Source: Mesostigma viride (taxonomy: Eukaryota > Streptophyta > Mesostigmatophyceae > Mesostigmatales > Mesostigmataceae). Taken from it: 64,000 nucleotides of DNA. The notes beneath the pieces are model-generated. The model saw only the letters and a list, made by a program, of their open reading frames with translations. It did not search any database and was not told the origin of the DNA. Positions 58,801 through 64,000 of this stretch are shown here, piece after piece (the first letter of the stretch is position 1; each line of letters opens with the position of its first letter). A program made the position numbers and the translations under genes. The DNA is taken from the NCBI GenBank assembly GCA_009746045.1, contig RPFO01000041.1:5255920-5319919 (forward strand), written 5' to 3'.

Positions 58801-61800
58801 TACTACGATCTACCTTCCTAAGTATGACGTCTAAACAATATATACGATCTACCTTCCTAAGTATGACGTCTAAACAATATATACGATCTACCTTCCTAAG
58901 TATGACGTCTAAACAATATATAACGATCTACCTTCCTAAGTATGACGTCTAAACAATATACTACGATCTACCTTCCTAAGTATGACGTCTAAACAATATA
59001 TACGATCTACCTTCCTAAGTATGACGTCTAAACAATATATAACGATCTACCTTCCTAAGTATGACGTCTAAACAATATACTACGATCTACCTTCCTAAGT
59101 ATGACGTCTAAACAATATACTACGATCTACCTTCCTAAGTATGACGTCTAAACAATATACTACGATCTACCTTCCTAAGTATGACGTCTAAACAATATAT
59201 ACGATCTACCTTCCTAAGTATGACGTCTAAACAATATACTACGATCTACCTTCCTAAGTATGACGTCTAAACACGATCTACCTTCCTAAGTATGACGTCT
59301 AAACAATATACTACGATCTACCTTCCTAAGTATGACGTCTAAACAATATACTACGATCTACCTTCCTAAGTATGACGTCTAAACAATATACTACGATCTA
59401 CCTTCCTAAGTATGACGTCTAAACAATATATAACGATCTACCTTCCTAAGTATGACGTCTAAACAATATACTACGATCTACCTTCCTAAGTATGACGTCT
59501 AAACAATATACTACGATCTACCTTCCTAAGTATGACGTCTAAACAATATACTACGATCTACCTTCCTAAGTATGACGTCTAAACAATATATAACGATCTA
59601 CCTTCCTAAGTATGACGTCTAAACAATATATAACGATCTACCTTCCTAAGTATGACGTCTAAACAATATACTACGATCTACCTTCCTAAGTATGACGTCT
59701 AAACAATATACTACGATCTACCTTCCTAAGTATGACGTCTAAACAATATATAACGATCTACCTTCCTAAGTATGACGTCTAAACAATATACTACGATCTA
59801 CCTTCCTAAGTATGACGTCTAAACAATATACTACGATCTACCTTCCTAAGTATGACGTCTAAACAATATATAACGATCTACCTTCCTAAGTATGACGTCT
59901 AAACAATATATAACGATCTACCTTCCTAAGTATGACGTCTAAACAATATACTACGATCTACCTTCCTAAGTATGACGTCTAAACAATATACTACGATCTA
60001 CCTTCCTAAGTATGACGTCTAAACAATATACTACGATCTACCTTCCTAAGTATGACGTCTAAACAATATACTACGATCTACCTTCCTAAGTATGACGTCT
60101 AAACACGATCTACCTTCCTAAGTATGACGTCTAAACAATATACTACGATCTACCTTCCTAAGTATATTTCTTGGTTTTGACCAGGCCTGTCGGCGCATCC
60201 TTGGCCAAGTCCAAGCCCCTTCTTGCCCAAGTGCACAACAAAAAGGCCCCTACTCGAAGGCCCCTACTCGTAACGCACTACCATCTGTTTCAAAAAAACT
60301 CACCTGCGAGACATCATTGACCAGGCCCGTGGGCGCATCCTTGGCCGAGTGGAGCCCCTTCTTGCCCTTGATCGCCCGCGCCTCAGCCGCGATCAGCAGA
60401 TCGTAGTGGAACGACCGATCCTCCTGCTCGCGGTGGCGCACGACGGTAGCAAACCCACGAGCCACCAGCATCTCCGCAATGTTCCCGCTGCTGGTCGCTG
60501 CGACCTTGGGCGCGTTGGCCCCCGCACCCGCCGCACCCCCACTGGACGATGGTCCTGCGGCCGATGCTGGGCGATCCCCCGGCTTGGCGGTCGTCGCGGC
60601 GCCAGCTGTCGCCACGTCACCATCGGCAGCGGCCGCCGCCGCGGCCGCCTGGTCCGCCAGTAGCACCGATCCAAAGGCCATGGTCCGCTCCGTGGGGGTG
60701 GGGCCATCGGTCTCGCCACCAGCCGCCCCCGCCGGTGCGGGGATCTTCCGGATGTACTCGTATGTGACGTTCACCGTCTGGCCAATCAGGCGCTGGCGTA
60801 GGAACTCCTTGGCCTCGCGGCCGTAGGGCTCCGGGCGCTCCCCTCGGCGGGGGTTGCCGATGCGGGGTGCGCGGATGGAGGAGAGCACGACGCGGCGCTC
60901 GGCGCCATCCCCGTTGGCGCCCGCGTTGGGGTCGAGCACGAGGATGGTGTCGCCCGAGAGGACCTCGACGACGCGCCCGGCGAACGCGTCGTTGGCGACG
61001 GCCTGCGGGAATACCGGGGGCGGTGAAATGTGGCAGTGTCAGTCGCGGTGAAATGTGGGAATGCCTGTGACATGTGGCAGGACATACGTGGCGAAAAGTT
61101 GTGGTAAGATAAACCAGCGGACAACCCTTAAAAAAAAAAAAGAAAAAAAAGACTCCAACTTGGCCTAACAGTGGGCATCATGATCTACCAGTACTGGCGA
61201 TCCTTCCATCCCCCTACTGTATAAAGATACTCTTGTTCAGAGAACCACGATCATTTCTAGGAGATATGTCCGGTGAAAGGCATCATTGGCAACGGCCTGG
61301 GGGGCCAGACAGACGAGTCAGATAAGCAGTCACCCCCCCCCAAAAAGAGTGCTTTTGTGCTGCGGTGGTCCGCTCTCCCACCAATGCTTTCAGGGAGCCC
61401 TTGGCAAGAACCCTTGACAAAAAAAAAAAACATGTGACGTACGACTAAGCCACTTGTGCCGTACCTGCGTGTTGCTTGGAGGCGGCTTGTACCCCTTCCA
61501 GATGCGCAGCTGCCCCGCCTTGGCCTTGGCCTCGCACGAGCGTAGCCGGTCCTTAACCTCGAGCGGCATCATTGCCATGGACCATTCGACGATCTTGGCC
61601 AGCCCGTTGGTGAGCAGCTCGCCGGCCAGGTCGACCGCGGTGTCACCCTCCGGGTAGAAGACGGAGCCTGGTCGTGATGGGGGGCAGGGCAATGGAAGGG
61701 GGGAGGGGGACAGGGAGGGGGGGCAAAAAGCGCACGCGAGGGGTGAGAAAGAGCACATAAGAAGTGAGAAAGAGCACTCAAGGTGCGAGAAAGCGCACGC

Positions 61801-63831
61801 AAGGAGTGAGAAAGAGCACACGAGGTTTCAGAATGACCATGTGAGGTGTGAGAATGAGAGATGACAGAAAGGGGGGAAGGGGGGAAGGGGGAAGGGGGGG
61901 AAGGGGGGGAAGGGGGAAGGGGGAAGGGGGGAAGGGGGGAAGGGGGGAAGGGGGGAAGGGGGGAAGGGGGGAAGGGGGGAAGGGGGGAAGGGGGGAAGGG
62001 GGAAGGGGGGAAGGGGGGAAGGGGGGAAGGGGGAAGGGGGAAGGGGGGGGGAAGGGGGAAGGGGGGGAAGGGGGGAAGGGGGGAAGGGGGAAGGGGGGAA
62101 GGGGGGAAGGGGGAAGGGGGGAAGGGGGGAAGGGGGGAAGGGGGGAAGGGGGGAAGGGGGGAAGGGGGGGGGGAAAGGGGGGAAGGGGGGAAGGGGGGAA
62201 AGGGGGGAAGGGGGGGAAGGGGGGAAGGGGGGGAAGGGGGGAAGGGGGGAAGGGGGAATGAAGGGGAAAAGGGAAGGGGAAAAGGGAAGGGGAAAAGGGA
62301 AGAAACGGGGAATGGAGGGGAAGCGAGAGGCCAAGGGGGGGGGGGGCATGAGGGAGAGGAAGGGAGAAAGGAGGGGGGAAGGAGGGGGGAGGAAGGGGGG
62401 AGGAAGGGGGACGCAGAGGAAAGAGAAGGGGGGAGGGGGCAAGGGGAGATGGGATATAGAAGGCTTGATGGGGCTTTCAGGGCATGCAATGGGCCAAGCA
62501 TTAAAAATGACTTAAATGGGCCAAGCGTACGTGTGACACACTTGAAGTCAGGAGTGGTCAGGAAAGGGATGTCTCTACCCATGCATGTCCTGGGGACAGG
62601 CCATCTCCCAGTGGGGATGTTCCCCAGGTACAACCCCACAGGAGTGTTCACGAGACCCGCCTGACGCATCCCCTCCTTCCTTCTTGGTGGGAGGTTACTT
62701 TATTTGGTACCTACCTTAGGCAGTCTACGTGCCTTTGAGGAATCAATCCCCAGGCGACCCAGCTGCAACTTCACAACCGGTAGCCCTGGTTCAAACGATG
62801 AATATTCTGCCAACGGCGAGCTGCCCCCCCGCAAAGCCTAGCACACCTGGATGTTACTAAAACCCACCTGACAGGTTGCCATACTTGTCCACGCCCTCCA
62901 GCACCAGCCGCACATCGCGGTGAAGCGCGCGGACCTCGGTGAAGTGCTTGGCCTCACGCGCAAACGGCTCCGGCTGAGAGGCCGCGGCGGCCGCCGCCGC
63001 CTGGGCGGCCGCCGCCACCTGTGCGGCTGTCTGAGGAACAGCTGGCGCCGAGCCGGTGGCGGCGTCCGCTTTGGCACCATCGCCGGCTGGGGCCTTGGCG
63101 GGATCAGCGGCGTCCTTGTCAGCGGCGTCGGCACCCGCGTCAGCGACCGCGCTGTCAGCGGCGCGAGGCGGCCGGCGGCCCATGGAGGGGCACTGGACGC
63201 CGCCCAGGAACACCTGGACGAACTGAAACGTGGGCAGCATGATCAAGCGCAGGCAGCTGCCGTCGCGTACGCTGTCCACGATGGCCGGAAGCGGCTTGCC
63301 CTTGCTGGTCGCCAAGAGGGCCGCCGCGTCGATGGCGCTCTCTTCCGCTCCAAGATGGGGCGGGATGTTACGGATGGAGGCCTCCGAGGCGCCGGGAGTT
63401 TTCGTCCAAATGCCTACCTCGTCCGTCTGCGCCTTTTTCTCGGCCTCGACGAGCTTCTCGTAGAACGGGCTCACGTCCGCATTGGCGGAGGTGTGCTGCC
63501 GCACCTTGGCCCAGCCCTTCTCGACGACGTCGAGAGCCAGGTTGGTCTCGTCCAAGAACACGCTGCCGAACTCGCGGTTAATGGAGGGGACGGCATAATC
63601 CACGCAAAACTTGACGGTCTTGCCAATGCACTTCCTGCGGAGGTACTCGCGGCTGTCCCACGCGAAGGGCTCGTCCTTGCCGTCCCGCCTGGCCAGCCTC
63701 GGCGCAATCAAGGAGGACAGCGTGATGGTCTTTTCCGGCGGGGGGCCTCCCTTGACGATGCCCATGATGAGCAAGGCATCCCCGGAAGGAACGGCTTTAA
63801 CGATACCTTGCATCCATTGTTTGGCAGCCAT
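33943..63831 (-). CDS. TSN: Tudor-SN nuclease gene (TSN/SND1 family), five exons
   Basis: Tudor-SN is a cytoplasmic RNA-binding protein and calcium-dependent nuclease with repeated staphylococcal-nuclease (SN) domains and one Tudor domain, known in plants and animals for roles in stress-granule RNA handling and stress tolerance. Five exons join with canonical GT...AG borders: 62868-63831, 61465-61667, 60304-61002, 35406-35912, 33943-34806. Their summed length is 3237 bases, 1078 codons plus stop, in frame throughout. The order is SN1, SN2, SN3, SN4, Tudor, partial SN5. It is longer than the ~910-990 residues usual for the family because of two Ala-rich linkers (about residues 223-286 and 507-559). 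Wording such as [14 protein letters not shown] and [18 protein letters not shown] is plant-like. Intron 3 is 24391 bp and carries a giant minisatellite. Expression is not shown, but every splice site and domain is intact. Confidence 0.93.
34917..34958 (-). repeat. Copy of the exon 5 start with splice acceptor (copy 1)
   Basis: The gene strand reads CATGCAG/GTGACCATCGCCG and continues AGCTAATGGGC, translating VTIAELMG. It lies 87 bp from copy 2, as one period of a tandem duplication covering about 34917-35075. Confidence 0.7.
35004..35045 (-). repeat. Copy of the exon 5 start with splice acceptor (copy 2)
   Basis: The gene strand reads CACACAG/GTGACCATCGCCG and continues ATATAATGGGCG, translating VTIADIMG. 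The true exon 5 start is VTVSEVMG. The upstream side (CCGCACCTACC) also resembles the true acceptor flank (CCGCATTCCAACC). Confidence 0.7.
35243..35265 (-). repeat. Copy of the exon 4 end with splice donor
   Basis: The gene strand reads AGGAGGTGCTGGAG/GTAAGGA. The true border at 35406 reads AGGAGGTGCTCGAG/GTGAGGA. Thirteen of fourteen exon bases agree, and the intron side continues GTGGGGG versus TGGGGGC. Confidence 0.7.
35406..35912 (-). CDS. TSN: Tudor-SN exon 4 (SN4)
   Basis: Acceptor CTGTCCCCAG/GGCCCC and donor GTGCTCGAG/GTGAGG, 169 codons, phase 0 (residues about 623-791). SN4 is seen in [78 protein letters not shown] and [11 protein letters not shown]. It lies 24391 bp downstream of exon 3. 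Confidence 0.93.
36301..36318 (-). repeat. Copy of the Tudor-SN exon 3 splice donor beyond the array
   Basis: The gene strand reads GACGTCTCGCAG/GTGAGC, against GATGTCTCGCAG/GTGAGT at the true border. A further shared piece, GTTGTGCACTTGGGC (gene strand), follows both donors: at 60239-60225 after the true one and 36241-36227 after the copy. This shows a tandem duplication of the exon 3 end plus the start of the intron. Confidence 0.75.
36312..45285. repeat. 40-bp minisatellite, block 1
   Basis: The main unit is GTATGACGTCTAAACAATAT followed by ACTACGATCTACCTTCCTAA (40 bp). Variants: ATAAC for ACTAC (40 bp), ATAC (39 bp), a 31-bp unit lacking AATATACTA (TAAACACGATC), and a rare 33-bp unit lacking TACCTTC (GATCCTAA). 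From its length I estimate about 230 units. There are no spacers, no unit-to-unit reading frame and no transposon ends. Confidence 0.97.
45286..45494 (+). repeat. Split direct repeat A1
   Basis: Starts TTGGTGAGCTATGCTC; same as A2 (50184-50392) by eye. It contains the direct-repeat-like GGGGTTGGCTGG and, at its end, presumably the promoter region for Gag at 45563. Confidence 0.9.
45563..46666 (+). CDS. gag: Gag-like protein of the Kangaroo-like element
   Basis: The ATG at 45563 follows A1 by 68 bp, and [20 protein letters not shown] is conserved at the start of the degenerate copy (29190, minus). 367 residues. The N-terminal ~90 residues are helical and charged ([40 protein letters not shown]). 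A Gly/Ala/Pro-rich linker follows (about 100-140), then a second helical half ([39 protein letters not shown]) and a basic, Asn-rich end ([12 protein letters not shown]). There is no zinc knuckle. It is presumably the particle protein; the position and conservation in both copies support it, the family itself I cannot name. Confidence 0.8.
   Translation: MSTVTAPDRNFLAKLKQAAKEGCTPKEAATAVQKILGEGNWLERIQKLTPGRAKNVMDVLEERGFVSDWDGEEALADVLAAQLGEAIAEPDPPVSAGAVGTGGVPPSAGGSGGAGHGGAGAGEDDGAPGAIDQAVADLDRNLGRLLGTETGYATPAGGLPSRPGNARTGGDIGDLISAMSKLLDQAKTPAAASPAAATAAGRLARTKGVALSGHAVPVLVSNMLEAVLPGMLDYAESVGGKSIRASLMLTMHGSSASGERRMLLLQMAGILDTMVTEFGYWATPRSEVILELAAAEYLAKLITACQLVDVGSTGWKGTPSAMLPFQEGGAMLASPAVRAAMSMGKLQHKLEQGPGKKGQGGPSNNNK
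46863..47315 (+). pseudogene. pol: Kangaroo-like pol, N-terminal part, ended by a one-base frame break
   Basis: The frame reads [20 protein letters not shown], then [20 protein letters not shown] and [20 protein letters not shown], the segment before the reverse transcriptase core. An ATG is available near 46950. It runs out at 47315 because ACTTTGGGG at about 47276-47284 has one T fewer than the degenerate copy (TCTTTTGGGG), which reads through into [17 protein letters not shown]. The remainder of pol is in the next frame from about 47290. Confidence 0.7.
47318..49792 (+). CDS. pol: Kangaroo-like pol: reverse transcriptase, RNase H, tyrosine recombinase
   Basis: 824 codons; the true protein is longer at the N-terminus but for the frame break upstream. 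Reverse transcriptase: VDNRRGN, then [13 protein letters not shown] (motif A), [18 protein letters not shown], and the catalytic VTIDDLHF (DD at 172-173). RNase H (about 330-495): D335 in [10 protein letters not shown]413 in [10 protein letters not shown]440 in VRLVDSS, D484 in [11 protein letters not shown]. Next comes GDVHPNPGP (505-513), a 2A-like motif. Tyrosine recombinase (about 530-800): R655 in [12 protein letters not shown]752 and R755 in [11 protein letters not shown]778 in GRWAS, nucleophile Y787 in TRYIG. This enzyme set copies RNA into DNA and integrates a circular form by strand exchange, without target duplication. Confidence 0.88.
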   Translation: MDNRRGNMPLPDPMPAFLPHLGVICDLPTRAGEDVFGGVSDLDSYYNRLRLPVWMRRYCAWMPVWSDLVGLSGARRKVWPWMLCWPMGNKLAVAVAQCVHQSVLYRCGPKPPLEASRGLSINMSALILVAEANEAGETVRLRLEEDPAAPLAPSPCFESRQDLEGMHAVTIDDLHFTHCASVDGVNQQLDRVQAAYAAVGLVQKSDKVVRATAEQTGVQAVGVIHQRDGDVVPVPERVVAVIAATHRILDRGFTYYRELSSVLGKWVWMHLLCRPMLSVWSETYRLLAAMNASLPGRRWRLPAGARQELQAAIDLAPFLRAARARPLSDRVVASDASGSGGGVVYRDLPGADCARLATRREARGWRTTALTSGEDWDLERMEEGDYSLLDSGHWRTALSYRWRGQPNHINVKEAIAATQGVEWSCRTKACRGKRVVRLVDSSAVVGAFVRGRSSSYRLNQLVRRYCALSLAGDMQSHWVWVATDHNPADKASRRGAWVPDLTRCGDVHPNPGPEGARRPRDLALLEGTVNPVSTLPAYRRAAAVYVAWAPPGPVDPADAEAIFCEWISAVYHARGGRGRTLCQHAKACLHLYYPDIVRNWVLADRLLAGWQRLVPAVSPPPMPWRLCYFTALLLVSRRQVHLSALIIIAFQQYLRISEALGLRVRDVAHPGHPLLEPGPMVGALVLRNPKTAQGAAQHVLVRDPLSLWLLRRLTAGQPPDALLFRGLTYSQARQQWEAVQARMSIPGMFSFHSLRHGGATHDAIAGESPEAIQLRGRWASALSVTRYIGLHRSLLGRDIPPALWAQALGFDPAAFRRHFGGVEF
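48830..48856 (+). other. 2A-like peptide motif between RNase H and tyrosine recombinase
   Basis: The codons give GDVHPNPGP. The 2A ribosome-skipping core is D-(V/I)-E-x-N-P-G-P; here His replaces Glu. The location, exactly between two enzyme domains, would release the recombinase as a separate protein if it works. Confidence 0.45.
49793..49986 (+). other. Short 3' untranslated stretch of the Kangaroo-like element
   Basis: Between the pol stop and B1. No frame. It contains CTGACCTCACCCTTGTGTG and its near-inverse (GTGGGAGGTCAG), which may form a hairpin. Confidence 0.4.
49987..50183 (+). repeat. Split direct repeat B1
   Basis: Starts GGGTAGAGCAGGGG and ends CCAGAAATGGAT. It differs from B2 at one base (CCACCGTATAG versus CCACCATATAG). 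Confidence 0.9.
50184..50392 (+). repeat. Split direct repeat A2
   Basis: Copy of A1, directly joined to B1. The homology with A1 ends at TTTTGCCT. Confidence 0.9.
50418..50614 (+). repeat. Split direct repeat B2
   Basis: Copy of B1. It ends at the minisatellite border with ATGGAT. Confidence 0.9.
50615..60165. repeat. 40-bp minisatellite, block 2
   Basis: Same unit and variant set as block 1; about 245 units by length. It resumes at GTATGACG exactly where block 1 stops at CCTAA, so the two were one array before the retrotransposon came in. Block 2 has more of the 39-bp variant, including five in a row near 55060-55215, and a few TAAATAATAT units near 50850-51250. Confidence 0.97.
60177..60228 (-). 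repeat. Decayed copy of the end of Tudor-SN exon 3
   Basis: The plus strand TTGACCAGGCCTGTCGGCGC and following bases match exon 3 at 60317-60367 over ~52 bp with about seven differences including a one-base insertion. The copy stops exactly where the minisatellite starts and lacks the last ~13 exon bases, which are found instead beyond the array at 36304-36318. Confidence 0.8.
60304..61002 (-). CDS. TSN: Tudor-SN exon 3 (SN3)
   Basis: Acceptor TTCCCGCAG/GCCGTC and donor GTCTCGCAG/GTGAGT, 233 codons, phase 0 at both ends (residues about 390-622). SN3 is seen in [37 protein letters not shown] and [19 protein letters not shown], then [17 protein letters not shown] and [21 protein letters not shown] low-complexity Ala/Gly/Ser linker (about 507-559) splits the domain. 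Decayed copies of both ends of this exon are found in the neighbouring introns. Confidence 0.93.
61003..61464 (-). other. TSN: Intron 2 of Tudor-SN, with a copy of the exon 3 start
   Basis: 462-bp GT...AG intron. On the gene strand a copy of the acceptor and start of exon 3 lies at 61296 (GGCCCCCCAG/GCCGTTGCC). Two runs of A (plus strand 61127-61150 and 61418-61430) and a tandem CGGTGAAATGTGG(C/G) at 61021-61060 are also present. Confidence 0.8.
61255..61310 (-). repeat. Copy of the exon 3 start with splice acceptor
   Basis: The gene strand reads CCCCAG/GCCGTTGCCAATGATGCC, translating AVANDAF; the true exon 3 starts GCCGTCGCCAACGACGCG, also AVANDAF. After the seventh codon a one-base shift and a later stop make the copy non-coding. 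Similarity continues weakly for another ~20 bases. Confidence 0.75.
61465..61667 (-). CDS. TSN: Tudor-SN exon 2 (second half of SN2)
   Basis: Acceptor CACGACCAG/GCTCC and donor AACACGCAG/GTACGG. It completes the split Gly codon and reads [18 protein letters not shown], then [14 protein letters not shown] and [15 protein letters not shown], matching the end of SN2 in plant proteins (residues about 322-389). The exon ends in phase 0. Confidence 0.9.
61668..62867 (-). other. TSN: Intron 1 of Tudor-SN, with a G-rich tandem repeat
   Basis: 1200-bp GT...AG intron. About one third is the GGGGGGAA repeat at 61866-62255. On the side next to exon 2 (61741-61860) short GTGAGAAAGAGCAC words repeat about five times. 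I found no convincing copy of an exon border here. Confidence 0.8.
61866..62255 (+). repeat. (GGGGGGAA)n tract in intron 1
   Basis: About 48 repeats of 7-9 bp, GGGGAAGG type, with G-runs of 4-9. The plus strand, which is the template strand of the gene, could form many G-quadruplexes; the transcript is C-rich. Related G/A-rich sequence extends to about 62450. Confidence 0.95.
62868..63831 (-). CDS. TSN: Tudor-SN exon 1 (SN1 and first half of SN2)
   Basis: The ATG at 63831 is chosen because [20 protein letters not shown] aligns with the N-terminus of plant Tudor-SN; an in-frame upstream extension to 63972 exists but has no family resemblance. SN1 covers about residues 5-150 ([39 protein letters not shown]). 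SN2 begins near 178 ([19 protein letters not shown]). An Ala/Asp-rich linker interrupts SN2 at about 223-286 before [12 protein letters not shown]. The donor is CTGTCAG/GTGGGT. The exon ends after the first base of a Gly codon. Confidence 0.93.
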
Positions 63832-64000
63832 GACGACGATTGAGGATAACACAGCCCTGTGAGCGACTAGTACGCTAACATCACACCGCCAAGGAACGTA
63901 TGGTTTGATTAACGACAGCGGATATGACTGAAACAGGCTTCCTGCCCCGCTAACACGCTTTGCAGCCTGCACGCTAGCAAATTGCAGTCGCTGAGGGGTT
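63832..64000 (-). promoter_or_regulatory. Presumed 5' UTR/promoter side of Tudor-SN
   Basis: 169 bases upstream of the chosen ATG to the window edge. The frame stays open for 47 codons upstream, so a non-conserved N-terminal extension is possible. No TATA box or other site is recognisable in this short stretch. Confidence 0.3.

Larger units (their letters stand above)
35913..60303 (-). other. TSN: Intron 3 of Tudor-SN, 24391 bp, mostly a minisatellite
   Basis: It begins GTGAGT at 60303 and ends CAG at 35913. In gene order it holds: 75 bp of unique sequence; a decayed copy of the end of exon 3 (60228-60177); a minisatellite block (60165-50615); a Kangaroo-like retrotransposon (50614-45286, plus strand, so antisense to the gene); a second minisatellite block (45285-36312); a copy of the exon 3 donor (36318-36301); and about 390 bp of unique sequence up to exon 4. 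The other introns are 0.5-1.2 kb. Confidence 0.9.

Noticed and set aside
36312-60165. CRISPR array
   Set aside because: Units are directly adjacent with no variable spacers, there are no cas genes, and the array is in a eukaryotic intron.
36312-60165. Telomeric or subtelomeric repeat
   Set aside because: The 40-bp unit contains TTAGG on one strand only by chance and does not match the TTTTAGGG type of green algae; it is flanked by gene sequence on both sides.
60250-60303. Extension of exon 3 to the stop at 60250
   Set aside because: The frame stays open 18 codons past GTGAGT, but the protein family continues with the exon 4 sequence and both splice sites are canonical.
61569-62669. 366-codon Pro/Ser/Phe-rich frame on the minus strand
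   Set aside because: It is the exon 2 frame read backwards through intron 1 and its CCCCTT repeat; the acceptor at 61667 and family alignment define the exon.

Overview
The window looks like nuclear DNA of a green alga. The single clear host gene is a spliced Tudor-SN (TSN/SND1-type) nuclease gene whose protein reads like the plant/green-algal version. The surrounding DNA is packed with mobile elements: Copia, hAT, large non-autonomous LTR elements, and two copies of a tyrosine-recombinase retrotransposon with split direct repeats. That last type was first described as Kangaroo in Volvox carteri, so a volvocine or other chlorophyte alga is my inference; no rRNA or organellar gene is present to confirm it.

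Layout. (1) 1-20748 is a nest of transposons. An old Copia-type element (pol fragments on +) is split by a hAT element (1610-3092), by a minus-strand LTR element without genes (3805-10708) and by a plus-strand LTR element (11484-19463). Each insertion is delimited by a target-site duplication, and the Copia pol can be followed across all of them. (2) 20749-25943 is non-coding: two copies of a dispersed repeat, 188-bp direct repeats, a 26-bp palindrome with an E2F-type core, decayed ~185-bp tandem units and a cluster of inverted CTGAGATTT words. (3) 25944-29468 is a 3'-truncated, degenerate Kangaroo-like copy on the minus strand, itself broken by a 241-bp SINE-like insertion. (4) 29470-31335 (-) is a broken ORF1-like gene, probably from a LINE. 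(5) 31336-33942 is mostly empty intergenic DNA and the presumed TSN 3' UTR. (6) 33943-63831 (-) is the Tudor-SN gene: five exons, 1078 codons before the stop, introns of 1200, 462, 24391 and 599 bp.

The most unusual part is the TSN gene. Intron 3 is 24.4 kb and about 18.5 kb of it is a 40-bp minisatellite, roughly 480 units. A younger 5.3-kb Kangaroo-like element (45286-50614) sits in the array with no target duplication. Introns 2, 3 and 4 also carry decayed local copies of the gene's own exon ends together with their splice sites: the exon 3 start in intron 2, the exon 3 end in intron 3, and the exon 4 end plus two exon 5 starts in intron 4. The minisatellite lies exactly inside the duplicated exon 3 end. 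This suggests that the introns grew by tandem duplication of exon-intron borders and that one such copy seeded or received the giant array.

How the parts relate: the transposons do not form an operon or pathway with TSN. The Kangaroo-like element encodes Gag and a polyprotein with reverse transcriptase, RNase H and tyrosine recombinase, enough for its own movement except for a one-base frame break in the reverse transcriptase. The LTR elements inside the Copia nest lack their own enzymes and must have been moved by others.
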